A DNA stretch of 51,399 bases from Nonomuraea zeae (GTDB lineage Bacteria; Actinomycetota; Actinomycetes; Streptosporangiales; Streptosporangiaceae). The position numbers were made by a program, and so were the translations under genes. The stretch spans positions 1 to 51,399 of the forward strand of contig NZ_VCKX01000055.1 of the NCBI RefSeq assembly GCF_005889725.1, written 5' to 3'. Of this stretch, positions 34,941-42,726 are shown in pieces. The notes under the pieces are model-generated. The model saw only the letters and a list, made by a program, of their open reading frames with translations, was not told the origin of the DNA and searched no databases. How positions within the stretch are numbered: the stretch's first letter is position 1; each line of letters begins with the position of its first letter.

Positions 34941-35560
34941 TGATCGATCGGGTGATCACCTCGGGGACGTTCTCGCTGGACGGCGGCACCTGGGAGGTCG
35001 ACAACAACGTCTGGCTGGTCGGTGACGCCCGCGAGGTCGTCGTCATCGACGCCGCGCACGACGCCGCCTCGATCGCCGCGCGGGTCGGCGGGCGTACGGT
35101 CAAGAGCATCGTCTGCACCCACGCGCACAACGACCACATCAACGCCGCGCGGGGGCTGGCCGAGCTGACCGGCGCGCCGATCAGGCTGCATCCCGCCGAC
35201 CAGGTCCTGTGGGCGCAGGAGTACGGCGATTCGGTGCCGTACGAGCCGTTGAGCGACGGCGAGAAGATCGCGGTCGGCGGGATCACGCTGGAGGTGCTGC
35301 ACACGCCCGGCCACTCGCCCGGCGCGGTCTGCCTGCACGCGCCCGAGCTGGCGGCGCTGTTCAGCGGCGACACGCTCTTCAAGGGCGGCCCCGGGGCGAC
35401 CGGCCGCTCCTACTCCTCCTTCGACACGATCATCGAGTCGATCAGGAAACGCCTGCTGACGCTGCCCGCCGAGACCGTCGTGCACACCGGCCACGGCGAC
35501 TCGACCTCGATCGGCGCGGAGGCCCCCCACCTGGAGGAATGGATCGCCAGGGGGAGCTGA
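34940..35560 (+). CDS. Metallo-beta-lactamase-fold hydrolase paired with mscR
   Basis: 206 residues. THAHNDHINAARG is the HxHxDH metal motif, with further ligands in HTPGHSPG, FSGDTLF and HTGHGDST. In actinobacteria this hydrolase regularly follows mscR and probably cleaves S-formylmycothiol to formate and mycothiol, completing formaldehyde detoxification. The start shares one base with the mscR stop, so the two are coupled. The substrate is inferred from position. Confidence 0.92.
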   Translation: MIDRVITSGTFSLDGGTWEVDNNVWLVGDAREVVVIDAAHDAASIAARVGGRTVKSIVCTHAHNDHINAARGLAELTGAPIRLHPADQVLWAQEYGDSVPYEPLSDGEKIAVGGITLEVLHTPGHSPGAVCLHAPELAALFSGDTLFKGGPGATGRSYSSFDTIIESIRKRLLTLPAETVVHTGHGDSTSIGAEAPHLEEWIARGS

Positions 35561-35596
35561 GCGCGGGCCTTTCTCACGAGGGGTAGACGAGTGTGG

Positions 35597-35654
35597 CTTA
35601 CCTAACGTAGGCAAGCCTAACCATGGTGAGCTATCTTAGGTGTGCCTAACCTTA
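35597..35654. promoter_or_regulatory. Iron boxes (IdeR/DtxR-type) upstream of bfd-bfr
   Basis: TTAGGTGTGCCTAACCTTA at 35636-35654 matches 15 of 19 bases of the iron box consensus TTAGGTTAGGCTAACCTAA. Upstream, GCTTACCTA/TAGGCAAGC (35597-35617) is a near-perfect inverted repeat overlapping GTAGGCAAGCCTAACC (35607-35622). Two adjacent sites are common at IdeR-controlled iron storage genes. Confidence 0.65.
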
Positions 35655-35689
35655 TGGCGCGCCACCCTTCGTGAGAGGTCAGTCCCTGG

Positions 35690-35866
35690 ATGTACGTGTG
35701 CATTTGTCGTGCTGTGACCGAGAATGAGGTCCACGACTGCATCGCCTCCGGGGCGACGAGCGCCAGGCAGATCCGCGACACCACAGGTGCTGGTGGGGAC
35801 TGTGCCCGATGTGTACGGAAGATCTGTGCGATCCTGAAACGGTCTGACGAACTGACGACCGCATAG
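35690..35866 (+). CDS. bfd: Bacterioferritin-associated ferredoxin
   Basis: 58 residues: MYVCICRAVTENEVHDCIAS and later GAGGDCARCVRKI. Cys4-x-Cys6 and Cys39-x-x-Cys42 form the [2Fe-2S] site of Bfd/BFD-like domains. It feeds electrons to bacterioferritin to release stored iron. It lies 25 bases before bfr and just after the iron boxes, so the pair should be one iron-controlled unit. GAGAGGTC lies about 9 bases before the ATG. Confidence 0.9.
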   Translation: MYVCICRAVTENEVHDCIASGATSARQIRDTTGAGGDCARCVRKICAILKRSDELTTA

Positions 35867-35891
35867 CCGGATAGCAGCGAGGGGCCCGTTC

Positions 35892-36377
35892 ATGCAGGGC
35901 GACAAGCAGATCATCGAGTTGCTCAACGAGCAGTTGACCGCCGAGCTCACCGCGATCAACCAGTATTTCCTGCACGCCAAGATGCAGGAGAACTGGGGGT
36001 ACACCAAGCTCGCCAAGCACACCCGTGACGAGTCGATCGACGAGATGCGCCACGCCGAGCGCCTCACCGATCGCATTCTCTTCCTGGAAGGACTGCCCAA
36101 CTACCAGCGCCTGGGCACTCTGCACATCGGGCAGACCGTCGAGGAACAGCTCAAGGCTGACCTGGAGGTCGAGCTGTCGGTGGTGCAGCGGCTACGGCCG
36201 GGCATCCAGCTCATGCGGGAGAAGGGTGACATCACCTCGGCCCGCATCTTCGAGGAGATCCTCGAAGACGAGGAAGAGCACATCGACTACCTGGAGACGG
36301 AGCTCTCGCTGATCCGCAGCCTGGGCGAGCAGCTCTACCTGGCGCGCTACGCCGAGCCGCCGTCCGTGGACGACTGA
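35892..36377 (+). CDS. bfr: Bacterioferritin
   Basis: 161 residues. All ferroxidase ligands are present at standard positions (Glu18, Glu51, His54, Glu94, Glu127, His130) and Met52 is the haem ligand. Forms the 24-subunit iron storage shell that oxidises and stores iron. Shares the iron-box promoter with bfd. GCGAGGGG is about 6-13 bases before the ATG. A 38-base perfect palindrome follows the stop. Confidence 0.97.
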   Translation: MQGDKQIIELLNEQLTAELTAINQYFLHAKMQENWGYTKLAKHTRDESIDEMRHAERLTDRILFLEGLPNYQRLGTLHIGQTVEEQLKADLEVELSVVQRLRPGIQLMREKGDITSARIFEEILEDEEEHIDYLETELSLIRSLGEQLYLARYAEPPSVDD

Positions 36378-36378
36378 C

Positions 36379-36416
36379 CCGGGTGGTGCCGGGCGGGCCC
36401 GCCCGGCACCACCCGG
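36379..36416. terminator. 38-base perfect palindrome after bfr
   Basis: CCGGGTGGTGCCGGGCGGG (36379-36397) is followed directly by its exact complement (36398-36416), beginning 1 base after the bfr stop. In RNA it would fold to a long GC stem with a small loop: a strong terminator. Confidence 0.85.
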
Positions 36417-36439
36417 CGATCGTGTACGACGTCAGCCGG

Positions 36440-36735
36440 TCACCCGGTAGTCCAGACCGGGGGAAGCGCGGGCAGCACGTGGATCTCGTCGCGATGACTC
36501 TGCACCAGCATTTCCGACATACCGGCCGCAGCCCCGGATTCAGCCCCGGCCGGCGCCTCCCGCGCCCGCGTGTGGCGTCGTACGCTTCGTACGCCGGCCC
36601 GTTGCCCGCGAGCGCCCCGCGGATCGTCAGCCGCCCGTCCGCGACGCCGGCCCGCTCGTCGTCGTGCGGCGAGGACGCGCGCAGCGTGAACGACACCCGG
36701 CCCGGCCAGTCGGCGGAGAGTTGCCGCACCTCGGA
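36440..36735 (-). pseudogene. Remnant of a GH95-like glycoside hydrolase (alpha-L-fucosidase type)
   Basis: Two pieces in different frames. At about 36570-36729, EVRQLSADWPGRVSFTLRAS and VADGRLTIRGALAGNG resemble the N-terminal beta-sandwich of GH95 enzymes. At 36440-36526, AGMSEMLVQSHRDEIHVLPA followed by LPPVWTTG and a stop resembles the family C-terminus, which is normally over 500 residues later. A large internal deletion and a frameshift are implied. The match is by memory of family motifs. Confidence 0.5.
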
Positions 36736-37064
36736 GAGCGCCACCAGCCATGGCCCGGCCCAGTTGCCGAAGTCGTAGCCCTGCTTTGAGCCGGGACCGC
36801 GCCCGGTTGGCAGCACCAAAGGGTGAGGTCATCGGGTGTATCGGCCCCCACGAGGGACAGCGTTCACCAGCTGGGTAACTCGTGGGGTTATAGATCCGAT
36901 GTGTGCCGCCGACGGGGTTGTGCTCTCGGTAAAAGATCTGCGCATCTCCCAAATGCGGGAGGCGGGAGGCTGGAGCCATCAGTTCGTGTGGCGAATCATG
37001 GCCGGAAAACCTGGTGATTTAGTCCGGAATAATCGATATTTAACTGTGTTTGCCCAGGTCAATG
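36736..37064. other. Non-coding stretch upstream of the two-component system
   Basis: No supported gene. Bases about 36890-37060 are AT-richer than the window average. Open frames here (for example 36836-37069, plus strand) show no family features or good ribosome site. Confidence 0.5.
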
Positions 37065-37086
37065 GATGAGTCAACGACGAGTCAAA
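37065..37086. promoter_or_regulatory. Tandem 11-base direct repeat, candidate response-regulator site
   Basis: GATGAGTCAAC (37065-37075) and GACGAGTCAAA (37076-37086) agree at 9 of 11 bases with an 11-base period, the layout bound by OmpR/PhoB dimers. They lie about 40 bases before the likely -10 (TACGAT, 37124-37129) of the response-regulator gene. Confidence 0.45.
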
Positions 37087-37135
37087 CCGCGCGCTGTGCC
37101 CGGGAAACGATCGCCTAAGGTCCTACGATCGCTTT

Positions 37136-37804
37136 ATGACCTGCGTACTACTCGCCGAGGATGACACCTCGATTTCCGAGCCACTCGCGCGTGCGCTACG
37201 CCGCGAGGGCTATCAGGTAGAGGTGAGCCCCGACGGCCCTCAGGCCCTGGAAAGGGCTCTGTCGGGCGGCATCGACCTCATCGTTCTCGACCTTGGCCTG
37301 CCGGAGATGGACGGCCTAGAGGTCGCCCGCCGCATCCGGGCCGAGGGCCACGGCACCCCGGTGCTGATACTCACCGCCCGCGTCGATGAGGTCGACACGG
37401 TCGTCGGCCTCGACGCCGGCGCCGACGACTATGTGACCAAGCCGTTCCGGCTGGCCGAACTGCTCGCCCGCGTACGCGCGCTGCTGCGCCGCGGCACCTC
37501 GGAGACCCCGGTCGTCCAGGGCGTGCGCATCGACGCCGACTCCCGCCGCGCCTGGATGGGAGAGAAGGAGCTGCACCTGACGACCAAGGAGTTCGACCTG
37601 CTACGGGTCCTGGTCCGCGACGCGGGCAAAGTGGTCACCCGCGAGCAGATCATGCGCGAGGTCTGGGACACGAACTGGTGGGGTTCGACCAAGACGCTCG
37701 ACATGCACATCTCCTGGCTACGCCGCAAGCTCGGTGACGACGCGGCCAAGCCCCGCTACATCACCACTGTCCGGGGGGTCGGCTTCAGGTTCGAGCGCGA
37801 GTAG
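37136..37804 (+). CDS. OmpR/PhoB-family response regulator
   Basis: 222 residues. Receiver domain 1-115 with Asp9/Asp10, phospho-acceptor Asp52 (IVLDLGLPEMDG), Thr80 and Lys102 (TKPF). The winged-helix output domain (about 125-220) has LTTKEFDLLRVLVRDAGKVV and ISWLRRKLGDD. TACGAT sits 6 bases before the ATG with no ribosome site, suggesting a leaderless mRNA. The partner kinase starts 3 bases after the stop. Confidence 0.95.
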   Translation: MTCVLLAEDDTSISEPLARALRREGYQVEVSPDGPQALERALSGGIDLIVLDLGLPEMDGLEVARRIRAEGHGTPVLILTARVDEVDTVVGLDAGADDYVTKPFRLAELLARVRALLRRGTSETPVVQGVRIDADSRRAWMGEKELHLTTKEFDLLRVLVRDAGKVVTREQIMREVWDTNWWGSTKTLDMHISWLRRKLGDDAAKPRYITTVRGVGFRFERE

Positions 37805-37807
37805 GAG

Positions 37808-39088
37808 ATGCGCCGCCGACTGCTCTCCTCCACCCTGGTCGTCGCGGTCATCGCGGTCCTGCTGCTGGGGGTCCCCCTGGGCGTCGTCGTCAGCCGCCTG
37901 ATCGTCGACGAGGCGGCTCAGGAGCTCGGAGCGGAAGCCAAGCGTCTCGTGGGAGAGGTGGAGTACGCCCGCGTCCAGGAGACGCCGCTCGACCCTCAGC
38001 AGCTGGAGCAGAAGTACCCGGGCAGGTACATACAGATCTGGGAACGCGGAACCCCTCTGAGGGTGACCGTCGTCGGAACCCCCCCGGCGTCGGGTCACCT
38101 GATGACCGAGGACGCCCAGACCAACACCGGCGTCTACGTCCGGATAAGTCGTGACCGCGACCAGGTCGAGCGAGACGTACGCGCCCGCCTGCTGCTCATC
38201 GTGGCGCTGGCCGTGGCCGCCCTGGCGGTGGCCGTGAGCCTGGCCGTGGTGCAGTCACGCCGGCTGACGCTGCCGCTGCAGGACCTGGCGAAGATCGCCG
38301 ACCGGCTGGGCTCGGGCGACGCGCGGCCGAGCAAGCACCGTTACGGGATCCCCGAGCTCGATCGGGTGGCCCAGGTGCTCGACCGCAGCGCCACCCGGAT
38401 CTCCGACCTGCTCACCCGCGAGCGCGAGTTCGCTACCGACGCCTCCCACCAGCTCCGCACCCCCTTGACCGGCCTGACGATGCGTCTGGAGGAGATCGTC
38501 GCCTCCTCGCACGAGCCGGAGGTCATCCGCGAGGAGGGCGAGGCGGCGATCGTGCAGGCCGAGCGGCTCACCGCGGTGATCGACGAGCTGCTGGCCGCGG
38601 CCCGCCGCCAGCGGCACGCCCAGGCCGAGCCGGTCGCCATCGACGAGGTCCTCATCCAGCAGATCACCGAGTGGGAGCCGGTCTTCCGCGACGCGGGCCG
38701 GACCCTGCAGCTCGACGGCGCCCGTGGGCTGAAGGCGCTGGCCACCACCGGGGGCTTCGGCCAGGTCATCGCCTCGCTGCTGGAGAACTCCCTGCGCCAC
38801 GGCGGTGGCACCGTGACCGTCAACACCACCAGCGGCGACAACTACATAGTGATCGAGGTCTCGGACGAGGGCCCGGGCATCGCCGACGAGATCGCACCCA
38901 AGATCTTCGAGCGGAACGTCAGCGGCGGCGGAGGCACCGGGCTCGGGCTGACCCTCGCCCGCGCGCTGGCCGCGGCCGACGGCGGCAGGCTGGAGCTGGT
39001 ACGCCGGCGCCCCGTGACGTTCGCCATCTTCCTGCGTCCCGCGGAGGACGAGGACAGGAAGAACCGGGTGGTCAGCGGTCCTGCGTGA
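37808..39088 (+). CDS. Sensor histidine kinase
   Basis: 426 residues. Membrane segments at about 8-28 and 127-148 enclose an outside sensor part of about 98 residues. HAMP follows at about 149-200. His214 in ATDASHQLRTPL is the phosphorylation site. The ATP-binding domain (about 310-410) has LLENSLRHGGG, VSDEGPGI and GGGGTGLGLTLARAL. It pairs with the preceding regulator. The signal is unknown. Its last 17 bases overlap the opposing gtrA-like gene. Confidence 0.95.
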   Translation: MRRRLLSSTLVVAVIAVLLLGVPLGVVVSRLIVDEAAQELGAEAKRLVGEVEYARVQETPLDPQQLEQKYPGRYIQIWERGTPLRVTVVGTPPASGHLMTEDAQTNTGVYVRISRDRDQVERDVRARLLLIVALAVAALAVAVSLAVVQSRRLTLPLQDLAKIADRLGSGDARPSKHRYGIPELDRVAQVLDRSATRISDLLTREREFATDASHQLRTPLTGLTMRLEEIVASSHEPEVIREEGEAAIVQAERLTAVIDELLAAARRQRHAQAEPVAIDEVLIQQITEWEPVFRDAGRTLQLDGARGLKALATTGGFGQVIASLLENSLRHGGGTVTVNTTSGDNYIVIEVSDEGPGIADEIAPKIFERNVSGGGGTGLGLTLARALAAADGGRLELVRRRPVTFAIFLRPAEDEDRKNRVVSGPA

Positions 39089-39554
39089 CCCCGGGGTCGG
39101 GCAGCTCCACCGGAATGGGCTCGGTGGCCTCCAGGAACACCCACTTCTTGTACGACCAGTAGCGGAAGAGGGTGCCGAGCCCCACACCGAGGAAGTTGGC
39201 GATGTTGAGGCTGAGGCCGTCGTGCAGGTGGAGCGTGTATTTGGCGAAGCCGATCACCAGCAGCCCGAACAGCAGGGCGACGCCGTTCAGCAGGAAGAAC
39301 AGGAAGTATTCGCGCCTCAGGCCGCTCTGCTCGCGATGGCGGAAGGTCCAGTAGCGGTTGCCCACGTAGGCGAAGGTCGCCGAGATCGTGGTCGCCAGGA
39401 CTTTCGACGTCATCGGCCCCCACTCCAGCCCCAGCAGGAAGAGGTTGTAGATGCCGGTGTCGAGGACGAAGGCGATGGCGCCGATGCTGCCGAACTTGGC
39501 CAGCTCGTGGAGAAGGGAGGCGAACCGCTCGTAGAGGCGCTTGACAAAGTTCAC
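39072..39554 (-). CDS. GtrA-family membrane protein
   Basis: 160 residues. Four membrane helices (about 18-38, 45-63, 82-105 and 115-135) with the GtrA pattern: KFGSIGAIAFVLDTGIYNLF at the start and FVGVGLGTLFRYWSYKKWVF-like NFLGVGLGTLFRYWSYKKWVF at the end. GtrA proteins are thought to flip or carry lipid-linked sugars for cell-surface polysaccharides. The GTG at 39554 is the best fit to family length; the open frame extends upstream but without family features. Ends overlap the kinase gene by 17 bases. Confidence 0.85.
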   Translation of the reverse strand: MNFVKRLYERFASLLHELAKFGSIGAIAFVLDTGIYNLFLLGLEWGPMTSKVLATTISATFAYVGNRYWTFRHREQSGLRREYFLFFLLNGVALLFGLLVIGFAKYTLHLHDGLSLNIANFLGVGLGTLFRYWSYKKWVFLEATEPIPVELPDPGVTQDR

Positions 39555-39910
39555 GTCTCTGCTCGGTCCTCTCCGTAGTCGAGCTTGCCCAACCAGCGTA
39601 CCGGGCGCAGTGTGGCGTGGGTGTCTGACAGATGAACATACCGCGCAAAGAACATCTTTAGAAATATCGCCCGATGCCCGGCATTCCGGGTGAGTGGGGA
39701 TTACGCTGCGTTGCAGGTCGCGCCCGGACCGCTGGGCGGCCGTGCCTGCACGGCGACCCGGAACGGCCGCCCAGCCCTCCGCGCGCCACCCTCGAAGGGA
39801 GCGCGCGGCCTCCACGCCGGGCCTCCGGAACGGGCGCGTGTCCTCCGCGCGATGCCGAACTGCCTGGCCACGTCAGGAAAAGTCGGTCCGTCCCGGTAAG
39901 CTCACCTGGC
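39555..39910. other. 356-base structured intergenic region before purK
   Basis: No gene is supported. CTGGGCGGCCGT (39732-39743) pairs perfectly with 39763-39774, while the inner GCCGTGC-CT-GCACGGC (about 39739-39754) makes a competing hairpin. Next, CCGCGCGC (39779-39786) pairs with GCGCGCGG (39801-39808). Bases about 39625-39690 are AT-richer and may hold the gtrA promoter. An open frame continues into purK but its sequence is Arg/Pro-rich and unlike the family. Confidence 0.5.
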
Positions 39911-41059
39911 GTGAGTTCTTACAGCCCCATCGGACCGGTCGTCGGCATCGTAGGCGCGGGCCAGCTGGCCAGGATGTCGCAGCCGCCCGCCATCGCGCTC
40001 GGCGTCGAGCTGCGGGTGCTGGCCAACACCCCTGAAGAGAGCGCCGCGCGAGTGATCGTCGACACGCGCATCGGAGACTACCGCGACCTTGGCGACCTCC
40101 GCGATTTCGCCAAGGGGTGCGACGCGATCACGTTCGACCACGAGCACGTGCCGACCGAGCACATCCAGGCGCTGGCCGCCAACGGCTACGTCGTGCACCC
40201 CGGCGCGGACGCGCTGGTGCACGCCCAGGACAAAGCGATCATGCGCGAGCGGCTGACCGCGATCGGCGTGCCGTGCCCGGCCTGGTCGCGCCTGTCCTCG
40301 GTCGACGACGCCACGCGTTTCGGCGACGAGCACGGCTGGCCGATGGTGCTGAAGGCGGTGCGCGGCGGCTACGACGGCCGCGGCGTGTGGGTGTGCCGGT
40401 CGGCCGTGGACGTCACGGAGGCCTTCGACACCGGCGTCGAGCTGATGGCCGAGGCGTTCGTGCCGTTCGAGCGGGAGCTGGCGGTGCTGGTGGCCCGCTC
40501 GCCGCACGGGCAGGGCGTCAGCTACCCGGTGGTCGAGACCGTGCAGCAGGACGGCATCTGCGTCGAGGTGCTCGCGCCCGCCCCCGGGCTTGACCCGGAG
40601 GCCGCCGCCGAGGCCCAGCGCATCGCGCTGCAGATCGCCCACGAGCTCGGGGTGACCGGGCTGCTGGCGGTGGAGATGTTCGAGACGGCGGCCGGGTTCG
40701 TGGTCAACGAGCTGGCCATGCGCCCGCACAACAGCGGCCACTGGACGATCGAGGGCTCGACGACCTCGCAGTTCGAGCAGCATCTGCGGGCGGTGCTCGA
40801 CCTGCCGCTCGGCTCGCCCGCGACGACCGCTCCCGTCGTCGTCATGGCCAACCTGCTCGGGGGCGACGACCCCGACCTGTTCAAGCGCTACGAGCACGTG
40901 CTGGCCCACGACCCGGGCATCAAGCTGCACTTCTACGGCAAGGAGGTGCGTCCGGGCCGCAAGATCGGCCACGTGACGGCCCTCGGCACCGACCTGGAGA
41001 CCGTGCGGGCCCGCGCCCGCCACGCCGCCGTCTATCTCACCACCGGGGAGTACGCATGA
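39911..41059 (+). CDS. purK: 5-(carboxyamino)imidazole ribonucleotide synthase
   Basis: 382 residues. The start GPVVGIVGAGQLARMSQPPA is the family signature. ATP-grasp features include VLKAVRGGYDGRGVWV and the metal-binding VNELAMRPHNSGHWTIEG. It makes N5-CAIR from AIR, bicarbonate and ATP in purine synthesis. GTG 39911 is chosen because the conserved start lies directly after it and TAAGCT sits 8 bases before. purE overlaps the stop by four bases. Confidence 0.96.
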   Translation: MSSYSPIGPVVGIVGAGQLARMSQPPAIALGVELRVLANTPEESAARVIVDTRIGDYRDLGDLRDFAKGCDAITFDHEHVPTEHIQALAANGYVVHPGADALVHAQDKAIMRERLTAIGVPCPAWSRLSSVDDATRFGDEHGWPMVLKAVRGGYDGRGVWVCRSAVDVTEAFDTGVELMAEAFVPFERELAVLVARSPHGQGVSYPVVETVQQDGICVEVLAPAPGLDPEAAAEAQRIALQIAHELGVTGLLAVEMFETAAGFVVNELAMRPHNSGHWTIEGSTTSQFEQHLRAVLDLPLGSPATTAPVVVMANLLGGDDPDLFKRYEHVLAHDPGIKLHFYGKEVRPGRKIGHVTALGTDLETVRARARHAAVYLTTGEYA

Positions 41060-41565
41060 CCGAGGCTGCCGCCCGCGTGGGCATCGTGATGGGCAGCGAC
41101 TCCGACTGGCCGGTGATGAAGCTCGCCGCGGAGGCGCTCGCGGAGTTCGGCGTGGCCTTCGAGGCCGACGTCGTGTCCGCCCACCGGATGCCGGTCGAGA
41201 TGATCGACTACGGCCGTCAGGCCGCCTCCAGGGGCCTCCAGGTGATCATCGCCGGCGCGGGCGGCGCGGCCCACCTGCCCGGCATGCTGGCCTCGGTCAC
41301 GCCGCTGCCGGTGATCGGGGTGCCGGTGCCCCTGAAATACCTCGACGGGATGGACTCCCTGCTGTCGATCGTCCAGATGCCGGCCGGGGTGCCGGTGGCC
41401 ACGGTGGCGGTGGGAGGGGCCCGTAACGCGGGGCTGCTGGCCGTACGCATCCTCGCGGCCGCCGACGCGGAGCTGCGGGAGCGGATGGAGGAGTTCCAGG
41501 TGCGGTTGAAGGAGCAGGCGTACGCCAAGGGCGAGAAGCTGCGCGCGGAGGCCGCCGGTCTCTGA
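41056..41565 (+). CDS. purE: N5-carboxyaminoimidazole ribonucleotide mutase
   Basis: 169 residues. VGIVMGSDSDWPVM, SAHRMP and IAGAGGAAHLPGM are the conserved CAIR-binding motifs. It converts N5-CAIR to CAIR, the step after PurK. Overlaps purK by four bases (ATGA). Confidence 0.97.
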   Translation: MTEAAARVGIVMGSDSDWPVMKLAAEALAEFGVAFEADVVSAHRMPVEMIDYGRQAASRGLQVIIAGAGGAAHLPGMLASVTPLPVIGVPVPLKYLDGMDSLLSIVQMPAGVPVATVAVGGARNAGLLAVRILAAADAELRERMEEFQVRLKEQAYAKGEKLRAEAAGL

Positions 41566-41680
41566 GCTCCCACAAGCGTTCCCTGCCTTGGCGGTGCGCC
41601 GGTGAGGCGTCGAAGAGGGGCGATTCCGGTTGCGCCCTGAGGCCTTCTTCCCGGGAGGTTCCGGGGGCTAGGGTGCCGGG

Positions 41681-42559
41681 ATGGACGACGTGATCAGGGG
41701 CCATGCCGCCCGCGTACGCGCCGCTGATCCGCTGGTCGCGGGCCAGGACGAGCTCAGAGAGCCGGGCGCCGCGCTGATCGAGACCCGCGCCGCGGCCGGC
41801 CTGGCCACCGAGGACCGGATCGATCCCGGCAGCATGCGAGCCTCCTGGTCCCCGCTGATCGTGCACCGGCTCCAGGCCAGGGTGAGCGGCGCCGACCCGG
41901 AGGGCGCGCTCGGCGGGCTGCTCGACCGCTGGACGGCGGGCCTGCGTCTCGACGAGCCCGGGCAGGCGCTCGCGGTGACCTGGCCGAGCCGGGACACCGC
42001 GCCGGTCCGTGCGCTGGCGGTGCGCGGCTTCGCGCCCATCGCCGTGGCGGGCGTCCGCCGTCTGCGGGAGCGCACGGTGAGCGCACCGGCCGTCCGCCGG
42101 GCCGGCGAGGGCGATCTGGTGGCCGTGGCGCGGATGTACGAGCGGCTGGTGGCGTACGACGCGCAGTTTGGCTGGGTGGCCGTGCGGCCGTCGACCTCGG
42201 CGCGCATCAAGGAGTTCCTGACCACGGAGGTGCTGTCCCTGGAGTGGTGCTGGATCGCGGAGGCAGGCGGGGAGCCGGTGGGTTGCGTCATCGTCCAGCC
42301 GCCCGCCCGGTCGGCGTGGATGGCCAGGGCCGTGAACGTGGGGCCGGTGGCGTACCTGAGCGCCATGTACGTGGAGCCGCACATGCGCGGGCAGGGCGTG
42401 GCGGCCGCGCTCACGTCGGTGGCGCACGGGCACGCGGCGGCGCAGGGCGCGACCTGGATGACGCTGCACCACGCCCTTCCGAACCCGCTCTCCACCCCGT
42501 TCTGGGCCCGCCAGGGCTACCGCCCGCTGCTCACCCAGTGGGTCCGCCACGTGCGGTGA
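41681..42559 (+). CDS. GNAT-family N-acetyltransferase
   Basis: 292 residues. The GNAT fold is in the C-terminal half (about 140-285): AYLSAMYVEPHMRGQGVAAA is motif A with the acetyl-CoA loop, and FWARQGYRPLL is motif B. The N-terminal half (about 1-130) may be a degenerate second GNAT domain, ending in LAVRGFAPIAVAGVRRL, which looks like its last strand-helix. Substrate unknown. TAGGGT 6 bases before the ATG suggests a leaderless start. Confidence 0.9.
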   Translation: MDDVIRGHAARVRAADPLVAGQDELREPGAALIETRAAAGLATEDRIDPGSMRASWSPLIVHRLQARVSGADPEGALGGLLDRWTAGLRLDEPGQALAVTWPSRDTAPVRALAVRGFAPIAVAGVRRLRERTVSAPAVRRAGEGDLVAVARMYERLVAYDAQFGWVAVRPSTSARIKEFLTTEVLSLEWCWIAEAGGEPVGCVIVQPPARSAWMARAVNVGPVAYLSAMYVEPHMRGQGVAAALTSVAHGHAAAQGATWMTLHHALPNPLSTPFWARQGYRPLLTQWVRHVR

Positions 42560-42726
42560 GCGCGGATCGGCTTGGTGCGGCGGAGAGCTTGTGAGCTATG
42601 AGGGATGGCAGCGGGCTGGGGGCGTACGGGCGGCAGGGAGCTTGGAGACTAAGGGGCTACGGGCTTATAGGGGCTTGGGGGCGACAGGCTTATGAGCCAT
42701 GAGCTGACAGGTTGGAACTTGGCGGG

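Noticed and set aside
36836..37069. 77-codon plus-strand frame upstream of the response regulator
   Set aside because: No ribosome site, no motif, and it crosses the candidate regulator-binding repeat.
39674..39910. N-terminal extension of purK
   Set aside because: The family start motif follows GTG 39911 directly; the extension is hairpin-rich and Arg/Pro-rich.
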